DNA of 64,000 bases from Heliocidaris tuberculata (taxonomy: Eukaryota; Echinodermata; Echinoidea; Camarodonta; Echinometridae): NCBI GenBank assembly GCA_025618425.1, contig CM046838.1, forward strand, positions 6,967,655 to 7,031,654. The letters are read 5' to 3'. The notes under the pieces were generated by a model. That model searched no databases. It was not told the origin of the DNA and worked only from the letters and a program-made list of their open reading frames with translations. Both the position numbers and the translations under genes were made by a program. Position 1 is the stretch's first letter. The number at the start of each line of letters is the position of its first letter. Shown piece by piece: positions 20,941 through 30,648 of this stretch.

Positions 20941-21290
20941 AGAGAGATATAGGTTTATTTCGTCACAAACATTTCCTAAAAAACTGCATAGAGAGAGGGT
21001 TTTCATCTCTCTTTATATTGCTGGTGGAATAGGAAACCAGCGTAAGCCTAGATCTAATGAGCACTTATGCTGTTTTCCTATTCCACAAGAATAAACTGAA
21101 GAAACAAGCAGGAAAGGAGAGAGATATAGGTTTATTTCGTCACGAACACTTCCTAAAAAACTGCGTAGAGAGAGTTTTCATCTTTCTTTATGTTACTCGT
21201 GGAATAGGAAACCAGCATAGATCCATGAGCACTTACGCTGTTTTCCTATTCCACGAGAATATATAAACTGAAGAAACGAGCATGAAAAGG
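20941..21290. repeat. Tandem duplication, 177-bp period, each unit with an inverted repeat
   Basis: Copies start AGAGAGATATAGGTTTATTT at 20941 and 21118. Each contains GTGGAATAGGAAACCAGC followed by its inverse GCTGTTTTCCTATTCCAC, so each unit can form a hairpin. No supported gene. Confidence 0.85.
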
Positions 21291-21364
21291 TTGTTTCTCA
21301 TTGGAATTTTTTTTGACGAAATAAAGTCATAGATCTGCATCTCCACAGCATTTGCTTTATTTAG

Positions 21365-21619
21365 GGGGTCCGCTCGTTATTCATAAGGACCAGTATTCAT
21401 AGAAAACCGCTATTCATTTAACATGCATTATGAATAGTGGTCCTTATGAATGGAGGTCCTTATGAATAGCGAGGTAATTTGTCTATGGTTTGCTCGCTAT
21501 TTAGAAGGAACGCTATTCATACAAAACCGCTATTCATTTAGTCACGAGTTATGGATAGTGGTCCTTATAAATAAGTGGTCCTTATGAATAGCGGTCCTTA
21601 TGAATAGCGAGGTTACCCC
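21365..21619. mobile_element. 255-bp hAT-like MITE with perfect 8-bp TSD
   Basis: Flanked by TTATTTAG at 21357-21364 and 21620-21627. Inverted ends are GGGGTCCGCTCGTTATTCAT and the reverse complement of ATGAATAGCGAGGTTACCCC. The motif GGTCCTTATGAATAG recurs several times in both orientations. Length and TSD suggest a hAT-mobilised element (inference). Confidence 0.85.
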
Positions 21620-21640
21620 TTATTTAGTGCTCATGTTTCA

Positions 21641-23407
21641 GAATTTATAAAATTGAGAAAACTCGAGGATGCTTTTGCGATGTACGAATCTAGATTTGTA
21701 CATAAGAGGATACCATAATTGACTAATTATGGAAAGAAGACCCAAATCGTGTAAACTTTAGTGAAACTCATTAAATTAAGATATTTTACTACCCAATTCT
21801 TAATATTCATTTATAAAAAATACATTTAATATTATTCATATCAAAGTATTGTATGAAAATACATTCATGATAAATTGTCGTCATTTGAATTGGTCTGTAT
21901 ATACAGACTGTTCCGTTTTCGACGCTTTTTCTATGATAGACCGATGTGGGTATTTTTAATATTAATCTCATTTACTTGTTGGGGGTCAAGAAGTCATAAA
22001 AACATATTTTCCGTCTGTAAAGTATTATTATAAAAACATCAGTAAAACTATTTGATAAAAGAATTATAAAGAAATGTACTTCAAGATCAGGAAATAAATT
22101 TCATCTTAACTCACATTTTTCATTTTTTGCAGCCCATAGACTAACTAAAAGCTGGCTTGTGATGGCGTTCTAAAAAGATATGACAGGTCTGGAGTAGAAT
22201 TCTACCGACAAGTCACTTGTCAGGGAAGTTGTCGCTGATTTGGGGAAATTTTACTCAAAAATTCTCAGAAAAGCAAAAAAAAAAAAAAGCTTATCAGCAT
22301 TTTGGGGGTGTATTAGATCTAGCTGTACAAGCTCTGTGGCCTACATGTATCAATCTGGTACTGGCCACAGAGCTGTACACTTGATGCCTATACTACATAA
22401 ATCTTACCTTGCATGTGTAGTCCCATATATAAAAGTTACACATGAAAGGTAAAAAAAAACCTGATCACACCTGCCGATTTTTGTGGGTTTTTTTTTCTTA
22501 TTTATTCATTCAATTTTTACAATCTCAGTTGATCCTAAAAGGTAACCCCTTGAGCAAACTCCAAGGGTGGTTTGCATGGCTCACACTATGTGGGAAATGG
22601 TGATATTTAGATCTAAATTTTTTTTTGTTGATATCCCCCTCCACACACAGTATAGGCATCGAGTGTACAGCTCTGTGGCCAGTACCAGGGGGTCGTTTCA
22701 TCAAACCGTCACAACGACAAGATCAGCGACATCTCGACACTGTCGCTCCACTTGTCCGCTAAGTGTTTCACAAAGCCGTCTTTGCAAAGATCAGCGACAG
22801 CTTCCCTGACAAGTGACTTGTCGGTACTTCAGACCTGTCATATCTTTTTAGAACGCCATCACAAGCCAGCTTTTAGTTAGTCTATGGGCTGCGAAAAACT
22901 AAGAAATGTAAATTAAGAGAACATTTATTTCTTGATCTCCAAGCACTATCCTTTATCACTCCTTTATCAAATAGTGTTACTAATGTTCATATTGTAATAT
23001 TGTACAGACGGACAACATGTTCTTATGGCTTCTTGACCCCCCAACAAGTAAATGAGATTAATGTTAAAAATACCCACATTCGTCTACCATAGAATCAGCA
23101 TCGAAAACAGTCTGTATATAGACCCATGTGAACGACGACAATGTACAGTATCATGACTTCATGTATGTATTTTCCCTATATTTTCCCTTTTCACGCAATG
23201 CTTTGATATGTATAATATTATATGTACCTTTTAATGAATAAATATTGAAAATATGGCCATAAAATATCTTAATTTAATAATTTTCTCTCAAGTGAACACG
23301 ATTTGGGTCCTCTTTCCATAATTAGTCAATTACAATATCCTCTTACTTACAAATCTAGATTCGAACATCGCAAAAGCCTCCTTGAGTTTTCTCAATTTTA
23401 TAAATTC
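21641..23407. mobile_element. Foldback element with arms of about 600 bp
   Basis: Left arm 21641 to about 22245 and right arm about 22780-23407 are inverted copies: outer GAATTTATAAAATTGAGAAA pairs with TTTCTCAATTTTATAAATTC, and inner GACAAGTCACTTGTCAGGGA pairs with TCCCTGACAAGTGACTTGTC. The loop contains a further inverted pair around GGCCACAGAGCTGTACAC (22362) and GTGTACAGCTCTGTGGCC (22664). No transposase seen. Confidence 0.8.
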
Positions 23408-24519
23408 TCAGAAGGCCTACTAAGATGCCATAAGCCCGTAAGTAACACATCTTTTCATGTAAACGGGATGTTTGTATCACCTGCATTCATCTTCACTGCT
23501 ATCTTTGACATTTTGGAATAATTTGGGAATTAACCACTTAAACATGTACAAGATTTATCTGAAGGTAACCTTGTACTCCAGACTAGTTTTTACGGGTGAA
23601 TAGGCTTCAATAGCTTTTGTGTGTATCAGCGGGCGCCTTTTTCCAGTCTAGATCATCCATATATGAGAGGAAAATAATTATTTAAAATTTCACTTTCAAC
23701 TCTGAATCCCCAAATTTTTGTCACAGTAAAAGTTGAAGAGTCCCTGAATTAGGTAATCTAGCAAATTTAAGAAAATTAAATCTTGCTTAGAGCAATTTTG
23801 TTGTCTGTTTGTGACTGCTGCAACAGTGAATGTTGGACACAGTCCCACATAGGCAAGGGCCTATGAGTGGGAATTAACTGAGCCTCAAAATCTGTTTGGG
23901 TAATTGTCGATAATTTCAATGGACTGTGAATGTGTGATATAGACTATGTTTTTTCGACGATGAGTATCGATATCACCGAGTTGTCGTTTATCATGTCTTC
24001 ATGAAACAGTTTTTAAGGTCCATGACATTTCCGTAGATCGCCGACAACAATTATGACTGTCATGGAGTTGATTTGATGAAACGACCCCGATTGATAAAGC
24101 ACAGCATGCACAGAGCTCGTACAGCTAATTTTTACTCAAAAATTCTCTGACAAGCAAAAAAAAAAACCCACCAGAATTATTCTAAAATTCTGTTAAATTT
24201 TGTCAAATTATGCCTAGCATAATGCTAGATGCTAAAGCAGTCAAAATTCTGCCAGAAGCAGAATTCTGCCAACTCTGGCAACGTTGAACACAAGTCTTTG
24301 CGATCAATTCAACTCTATCATGGGCTCACACGGCCGCAATTTTCCGCCCAGGCCGAGTTCACCCTCGTGCCGAGTTAGCCCAGATCCCTTATGTATATAA
24401 GAAGATTTTCTAAATATATTGAAATAAAGAAAAATATAAATTTTGACATTTGTCTTACTTAATATTAAGTTTCTAAACTGCGGACGCGCTGCGGAGCTTG
24501 AGCGAGTATTATTATAGTA

Positions 24520-26130
24520 TTATTAGTCCCAGAGCTAAAGGGGCTGCCTTATGCACAACGATTGAGACAGTTAAATATCCCTACCTTAGCTTACAGCACT
24601 CGTGCTTCGGAACCATTCGGTTCCACTTGAGATCACGTACCCCTGCTGAATGTGCAGCCTGCTGTAATAGTCCTAACCAAAACATAATAAATATCAAGGT
24701 AAAATTGGAACATCACTTACCAATACGTTGCCTTGGGTCTACTCTTGAATTTGATGTAAAGTTTCTGCACCCCGGTATTGAAAAAGCTGAATTTTGGAGC
24801 TTGAAAGTTGTTTGCCGTGACTGGGCTGAGGTAACAGTTGATTGTACCGTTTTTATGTATTTTGCTGCCCTCTTGTGCCCGATATAGAAGATTACTTTTG
24901 GGGGTTCCGTGGTATGAGCCGCCGTTTGTAAATTTATCATTTAGACAATTTTTTTTAATATAATTCAATAATTTACCTTGTCAAATAATTATTTGTATGA
25001 AAATGTCATAGAATGAGTACAGGTATTTATGAATAATAATTTTCATGTTTTTAATTATTTATAAATGATGATTTAACAATATCCATTATTTAATTTTATC
25101 TATTTTGCTTTCAAGTATAAATGATTTCACAATATTTATTTATGTGAAGGGGGGGGGGGAGGATTCACTTATCACGATTTATAAATAACAATTGTCACAA
25201 TATCCAATATCTTTGCTTGACACTGTATCCCTAAAGGGAATCGGTAACTTTGTGGAGGCTTGATTTAATAAATTGAATTTTTGTATCTGTCTTGTATAAT
25301 GATGTTCAGAAGGATGAATAAATAGCGAGGCATAGAAAGGTTTTCAAATATACAATGTTATTATTAAGAAAAAGTGTGATAAGCTTAAATCAACAGACAC
25401 ATTAAACAAGAGCATTACGAATACATAAGTAAAAAAATCCCAACAGATATCATGCTTAGTTACAACAATAGTTTATTTACAGATCCACAAATTTTTCAGC
25501 CTCTCCCTCTCCCTTTATCAATTAAGTGGAAAAACATATACAAATGATATACAGTTTCTTTAAAAAATATAACTTCACAAACGGCGCCTCATAAAGACAA
25601 GGGTCGGCAGTATTTTTTCCCCGTCCGATTTTCCTATCACAACCACCATACCACCGAAAATGCTCCGATGCCAGAGACGACTTGCTTTGGAAGGTGGTAA
25701 GATTTGTCTTTTTTATCATTAAGTTTGAAAAATTAATGATAATTTTACCAGCTAGACCTAGCTTCAATACCTAGTCACCCCTCCGGAGTAAATAATTTAC
25801 TTCATGGTGAGGTAAAAGAGCATGAGTTAGGTGAAACTTAGTTTCAACGTACCCGTAATGTAAGAGGAGTACGAGGTTATAATCATAACCTAGTACATTG
25901 GATGAGTGGCTTACAGGAGGGCTCGAGGTGATATGATTGAAATGTACAAGATTTTTAATAAATACGATTCTGATGTATTAAACACCAAATCTTGTATTAC
26001 AATCCAGAGATCAGACAAGAGGGCATAGTAAGAAATTATTTATTCCTAGGACCAAAACTCAGAGATACAAAAATTCTTTTTATGTACGAATATGTAAACC
26101 AGTGGAATGCGTTCAGTATAGTCATGATAG
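24520..26130 (+). pseudogene. CR1/RTE-like LINE reverse transcriptase C-terminus, interrupted
   Basis: 24520-24596 encodes PELKGLPYAQRLRQLNIPTL-like sequence and 25917-26130 continues with RGDMIEMYKIFNKYD, then RSDKRA and PKLRDTKILF. This is the thumb and post-RT region of non-LTR retrotransposons (family motif RRA..LVP.L..L.Y..RL..L..PTL..RR.RGDMIE). The two parts are separated by the 1312-bp element at 24597-25908. A related fragment lies on the minus strand at 52885-53335. Stops and frame breaks show it is dead. Confidence 0.75.
24597..25908. mobile_element. 1.3-kb non-autonomous element, copy 1, 8-bp TSD GCTTACAG
   Basis: Perfect target duplication GCTTACAG at 24589-24596 and 25909-25916. 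Ends CACTCGTGCTTCGG and GGATGAGTG give a short imperfect TIR (CACTC). It is inserted into a LINE fragment, and the related LINE at 53.2 kb shows the uninterrupted site. About 90% similar by eye to copy 2 at 50537-51885. Contains a G-run (25148-25158), part of MITE family E, and a minus-strand frame of about 81 codons with no recognised domain. TSD length suggests hAT-type mobilisation (inference). Confidence 0.9.
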
Positions 26131-26554
26131 TCAAGGATTGTAATTCCGAACAGATTGAATTACCGAACGTGTACAGTTAAGCGCCTAAAATGGGTTTTCA
26201 TACGGGTGGGATTACGCGTATGAAAACCACACTATTGAAACAAAGGTTGTGTCTTTTTCCCATAGGTTTCACACGTTCGGAAATACAGTACCTTTTTCAA
26301 GGGACCAAAACGCCGCGTCGTCGGGAAGGGGTTCACTCGGAAGGGAATATCGTATTAAATCTACCTTGTCTTTTTAAAATTCCATCAACTTCTTTTTATG
26401 TAGGACTTTGAGCATTCATTATGTAAGTTTGACAGATATTCGTTTGATATTTTATTTGCGATCGTTGATTTTCTGAAAAGTGTTCGGACACTGGATCCAC
26501 CACCATAAGGCATAACTTGGTATCCCTAGGACTGAGTAATCACTAGAGTACCGG

Positions 26555-26627
26555 TACCAGCGCTGGCCGTGAGTGCAGTACCGGGATCCGGGCTAACTCG
26601 GTATTGCACTCACGGCCAGCGCTGGTA
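26555..26627. repeat. Strong GC-rich hairpin
   Basis: Arms 26555-26582 and 26600-26627 pair at 27 of 28 positions (TACCAGCGCTGGCCGTGAGT against its complement); the 17-nt loop contains GGGATCCGGGCTAACTC. Likely a transposon subterminal structure. Confidence 0.85.
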
Positions 26628-26944
26628 CTCGCTCAAGCTCCGCAGCGCGTCCGCAATTTAGAAAGACAAATAAATGTCAAAATTTATATTTTTCTTTAAT
26701 TCAATATATTTAGAAAATCTTCTTATACATAAGTCATAAATCAAATATATATCGTACACAAGAGCCAGTCAATTTTTGTTTAAATGTCTTACCGGAAAGA
26801 GTCTTCTGATCTTGTGTGCGCGTGCTAGAATAATGTACGGTAAGTGCTTCATACATGAATCATAATTATATGAAACGCCGTATGTAGCTAAGCTAGGGGT
26901 AATTACATGGATTTGTTTTGTGTGTTGTTTGTTTGTTTGTTTGT

Positions 26945-26990
26945 TTTGTTTTTTTTTTTTTTGTTTTTTTTTTTTTTTTTTTTTTTCCCG
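26945..26990. repeat. Poly-T tract with G interruptions
   Basis: (GTTT)n grading into long T runs, ending in a CCCGCAAAA boundary. On the minus strand this is an A-rich tail, possibly of a retroposed element; no body was identified. Confidence 0.5.
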
Positions 26991-27410
26991 CAAAATACTG
27001 TCCTTAGAAAGAATCCGACGTAATCTATATAATGTAGCACTGTGAAAGCAGTGGTGTATCTGAAGATTCTGAAGATTCTGAAGATTCTGAAGATATCTAG
27101 ATATTACGGTGGCCTGGGAAAACAATAAAATTGCGGTAGTCAGTGACTGCACATAGTGACAACAAATTTCCTTCGGGGGGGGGGGGTCATGCAGACGGCC
27201 CCTAAAAATTGGGGTAAATGTTTTCCCTTGAATTCCAGCAACATTGTTTCTTGATTCCATTCGTAATTTTACTGTTTATGTGAATTTCTTTACTGTCATG
27301 GTGGCTGTCAAGACGAACCCACTAGGGTTTTTATACAGCAACCAAATTCCTATTTTTATTGTCAATCTTTTAATATTTTAATGATTGCATGCAAAATGTT
27401 ATGATTATGT

Positions 27411-27506
27411 CTTAATATTCAAGTAAGTATTACGTTTCATATTTCTTGCATGTTGATCAAGGTTTTTATACATGGAATTGAATAAAGCTGAACTGAACTG
27501 AACTGA
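27411..27506 (+). mobile_element. LINE-like 3' tail with (CTGAA)n
   Basis: GGAATTGAATAAAGCTGAAC followed by repeated TGAAC units resembles the 3' end of CR1/L2-like LINEs, which close with short tandem repeats. No ORF is attached. Confidence 0.4.
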
Positions 27507-27820
27507 CCCCCTGAAACCGTGAAAAACACCAAAGTACGTGCATGCCCTTTGACAAATGATGCTTTGCCCCAAAAATGTTCTGGTTGTAAATAAAAACCTT
27601 AATTTCCTAAACTTCTTACTAGATAACTCCAAAGTGTTTTATTCAAATCAATTTGGTGTCAATTGGTCATTTCATTAATAAGTTATTAAATTATGAAAAG
27701 TGTATAGCTTTCTCAAAAGTAGCCAAAAAATATTGTCAAGATTATGAATACGATCACTGACCGTACCATCCGACAAGGCATAATAGAGGAGCTTGCTTGG
27801 TATCTGTGAATTAACACATG

Positions 27821-28151
27821 CAGTGGCGGATTCAGGGGGGGGGGGGCAATCCCGGCCCATGCCCCCCCCCCCTTTGAGGGAAAACAATGCAATGTGCCCC
27901 CCCCCCTATTTGCGATTGTGCCCCCCCTTTTCGAGCAGAAAACCTTTTTTTTTTTTTTTTTTTTGCTTGTCAGAGAATTATGGAGGGGAACTGGACCCCA
28001 TAACCCCCCCCCCCCCCCCACTGAGCGACTTTTGGAGGGCTGGCGAGAGACCAAAAAAATATGGGTCTCCCTCCAAGCAGTTTCCTAAAGTTGACAATCC
28101 TGCATTTGTGTGCCCCCCCCCCCCTTATACGAAATCCTGGATCCGCCCCTG
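27821..28151. mobile_element. G/C-tract hAT-like MITE, copy 1, TSD AACACATG
   Basis: Starts CAGTGGCGGATTCAGG followed by a G run; ends with a C run, TATACGAAATCCTGG and ATCCGCCCCTG. Perfect 8-bp TSD AACACATG at 27813-27820 and 28152-28159. The interior (GAGGGAAAACAATGCAATGT, GAGCGACTTTTGGAGGGCTG) is shared with the copy at 45012-45421. 331 bp, non-coding. CAG ends and 8-bp TSD fit hAT (family knowledge). Confidence 0.9.
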
Positions 28152-28257
28152 AACACATGTATAGTACATTTCAGCCTGACAGGCACATACCACAGATATA
28201 CAGATGTATCTACATCTTCTGAAAATGCCTTATCTTTTGTCATAGGTAACCGTCATG

Positions 28258-28385
28258 TACATAGGCGCCGGAAGTGGGGGGGGGGGGGGGCGGTTGCCTC
28301 CCCCAAACGAAAAAGTGGGGGCAAAATGCATTTTCACCCCCCCCCCCCCATAAAAAAAAAAAAAAAAAAAAAATCAGTAGTAAAG
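28258..28385. mobile_element. Truncated G/C-tract MITE fragment
   Basis: GGCGCCGGAAGTGGGG with a G run of about 15 is followed by GGTTGCCTCCCCCAAACG, a C run and a run of 22 A. It looks like a one-ended relative of the G/C-tract family; no matching right end or TSD was found. Confidence 0.45.
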
Positions 28386-29330
28386 GAGTAAAATTGGAGG
28401 GGAACCAAAAAGAAAATAAACAAAAATAAAACCTGAATTGAATCACATCGCAAATGTTATTCCATTCAAATAAAAGAAGAGTATACAGGAATTAAATTTC
28501 CTAAATATTCCACACGCCCTATTATCAATGGAAAATTTGATAATAACGCGATACGCGCATATCGTGGGAAAGCACAGGCATACATTTGGACGCGTTCTTC
28601 TGTTCGCAGCATGTACGTTTTCTCCAAGATTTTGTGTTATTCAGGTAAGTCTCCTCTTTTATTTAGAACCACTCTTTACGATGTTATGCCAATTAATGAA
28701 TCTTTAACTTTTTATTTGCTTATTATTGATAAGAGGTGTATTGATGAAGCATCATTTCTTCGATATTGGTAAAGGACAACATTAGTATGGGTATTTTCAA
28801 AGGAAATCATTTAGAGATGGCGCTCCCTGGGCATAGGTGGGTCCTTATAACCACGAGAGAGTTCCCCTTTTTTCATCGGCTAGGTAGAATAAAAACCATA
28901 TGTCCTTTTTATATCAATATACCACAAATGCATGATTGCATGGGATTCAGATTCAGAAGTATAAGCCATCGGCTGAGAGAATATTCGAAATTTAAAGAGT
29001 TTAGAGAATGAGATCATTATATTCTTTGGAGTCTGCTTTTGCTTTAGAATAAAGTAAGGGTAAATTTCAATTTTACATGTCTTTTGTTTATATAAATCTC
29101 TATCCTATATTAGCAGTGTAATATTATTTGCCGTTTTTTATTAATATTTGCAGAACATCCCAGCTAAAGCATTTAACGTAGTGGAGGTTTTGTATTAGAC
29201 GTGTTTAATAGCGAAATATTCTGAAAGGTGTGTATGTGCGTCTGTATTGTTGTGAGAGGGTGGGAAAGCGCGTGTGTTTTTTTAGGGGTGAGAAGACATG
29301 AGCCCTTGAAAGGTGAGCGCCTTTGCCAGT

Positions 29331-30316
29331 GGCGGCACCAAGGGGGGGGGGCATGGGGGGCATTTGCCCCCCCCCAGTCAGAAGCTTTGCCCCCCCCCCC
29401 AGTTGCCCCCCCCCCAATAATTTTCGGAGTGAAAAAAAATAAAAATGGTGGAAAATGAAAAACAAAAGAAAAGGAAAGAAAAAAGTGAAAAAGGAATGGA
29501 GAAAAGAAGGAAAAAGAAAGAAAACGGAAACTTGGAAAGCAGTGGCGGCATCAAGGTGGGGGGGGGGGGCATGGGGCAAATTTGTTCGCTCAGCTCGTGT
29601 AAATATCCTCATATTTGGGTAGTTTTATAGCCTAATAATTTCTGTACATTTCCACTATAATAGTGTCAAAATTTTTGCTCGCTCACTTCGCTCGCTCGCA
29701 ATACAGGCCGATAACTCCCACCGTACATAATCAGGCCGCGAGATGATCAAATGTCCTCATATTGGGGTAGTTTTATAGCCAAATAATCATTTCTGTACAT
29801 TTTCACCACAAAAAGTTTCAAAATTTTTGCCCGTTCGCAATGTATAACTACCACCTTATTATCGGGCAGCAAGATGCTCAAATGTCCTCATATCTGGGTA
29901 GTTTCATAGCCGAATATAATTTCTGTACATTTTCACAACAAAAAGTGTTCGCAATAAATACCACCTCATAATCGGGCAGCAAGATGCTCAAATGTCCTCA
30001 TGCATATTGGGGTAGTTTTATAGCCGAATATGTAATTTCTGTACATTTTTACTATGAAAAATGTCAAAATTTTTGCTCGCTCGCTTCGCTCGCTCGCAGT
30101 ATATAACTAACACCTCTTTATAATCGGGCAGTTCAGCTAGATGCTCAAAATGTCCTCATATCTGGGTAGGTTTATAGCCAAATATTCTGTACATTTTCAT
30201 TACAAAAAGTGTCAAAAATTTTTTTTGTCCGCCCTTGCCCCCCCCCCCCCAACATTTTCTTTTGCCCCCCCCATTTGCCCCCCCCCCCCACTTTAAAAAT
30301 CCTGGTGCCGCCACTG
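29331..30316. mobile_element. CAGTGGCGGCACC MITE carrying a minisatellite
   Basis: Left end CAGTGGCGGCACCAAGG plus G run; right end AAAATCCTGGTGCCGCCACTG. Flanks GCCTTTGC and GCCCTTGA match at 6 of 8, a possible aged TSD. A second left end (CAGTGGCGGCATCAAGG) at 29541 suggests a nested or duplicated copy. The right part holds five tandem units. Confidence 0.65.
29605..30235. repeat. Tandem array, 5 units of about 110-155 bp
   Basis: Each unit begins CCTCATATTGGGGTAGTTTT, continues with ATAGCC and TTTCTGTACATTTTCAC, and most carry GCTCGCTCGCTTCGCTCGCT before TAATCGGGCAG and ATGCTCAAATGT. Unit starts are near 29607, 29756, 29887, 29997 and 30154. Spacing varies by internal indels. Confidence 0.85.
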
Positions 30317-30648
30317 GCCCTTGAATGTTTGCCCCCCCCCCCCCCCAAATCCCAAACTGCTACGGCGCGCCTGGTCATGTATAGATTTATTCTATTCATA
30401 TAGTGACATGCATATTTTGGGGGATATATTATGACTTATATTTCTTTTTACTATATACCTACTTAATATATTTATGATTTCAGGTATATAAAACAAAAGA
30501 CTAAATTTCAAAGCTTTGAGGGTACATTTGTAAAATAATGTAATATCTTTTAGGGTACTATCCTAAATTATTATGAATTCACTGCTCATATATTGCATTG
30601 TATTATTTTTGTATTTAATTTCCAGTTGACATATCTTATACTTTTGCC

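Larger units (their letters stand above)
20437..24385. mobile_element. GGGCTAACTCGG TIR element split by 3.6 kb of nested insertions
   Basis: The left half (20437-20670; GGGCTAACTCGGCACTGC to GTGCGAAATTCAA) and the right half (24284-24385; GAACACAAGTCTTTGCG to GTGCCGAGTTAGCCCAGA) match the two halves of the uninterrupted copy at 51955-52295. The DNA between them is therefore later insertions, including a 177-bp tandem duplication, a 255-bp hAT-like MITE and a large foldback element. Confidence 0.65.
24393..26740. mobile_element. Element with TIRs of about 110 bp enclosing a LINE fragment
   Basis: TAAGAAGATTTTCTAAATAT at 24400 and GGACGCGCTGCGGAGCTTGA at 24482 recur inverted as TCAAGCTCCGCAGCGCGTCC (26632) and ATATATTTAGAAAATCTTCT (26704). 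Between them lie a LINE RT fragment, itself interrupted by a 1.3-kb MITE, and a strong hairpin at 26555-26627. Confidence 0.65.

Noticed and set aside
24713..25767. Short conserved frames in the 1.3-kb element copies (75-83 codons)
   Set aside because: Similar in both copies only because the DNA is; frames carry indels between copies and match no transposase I know.
27675..28446. Pro/Gly-rich frames around 28 kb, and the similar set at 45 kb
   Set aside because: Translation of G and C homopolymers in MITEs; mirrored between copies because the DNA is repetitive.
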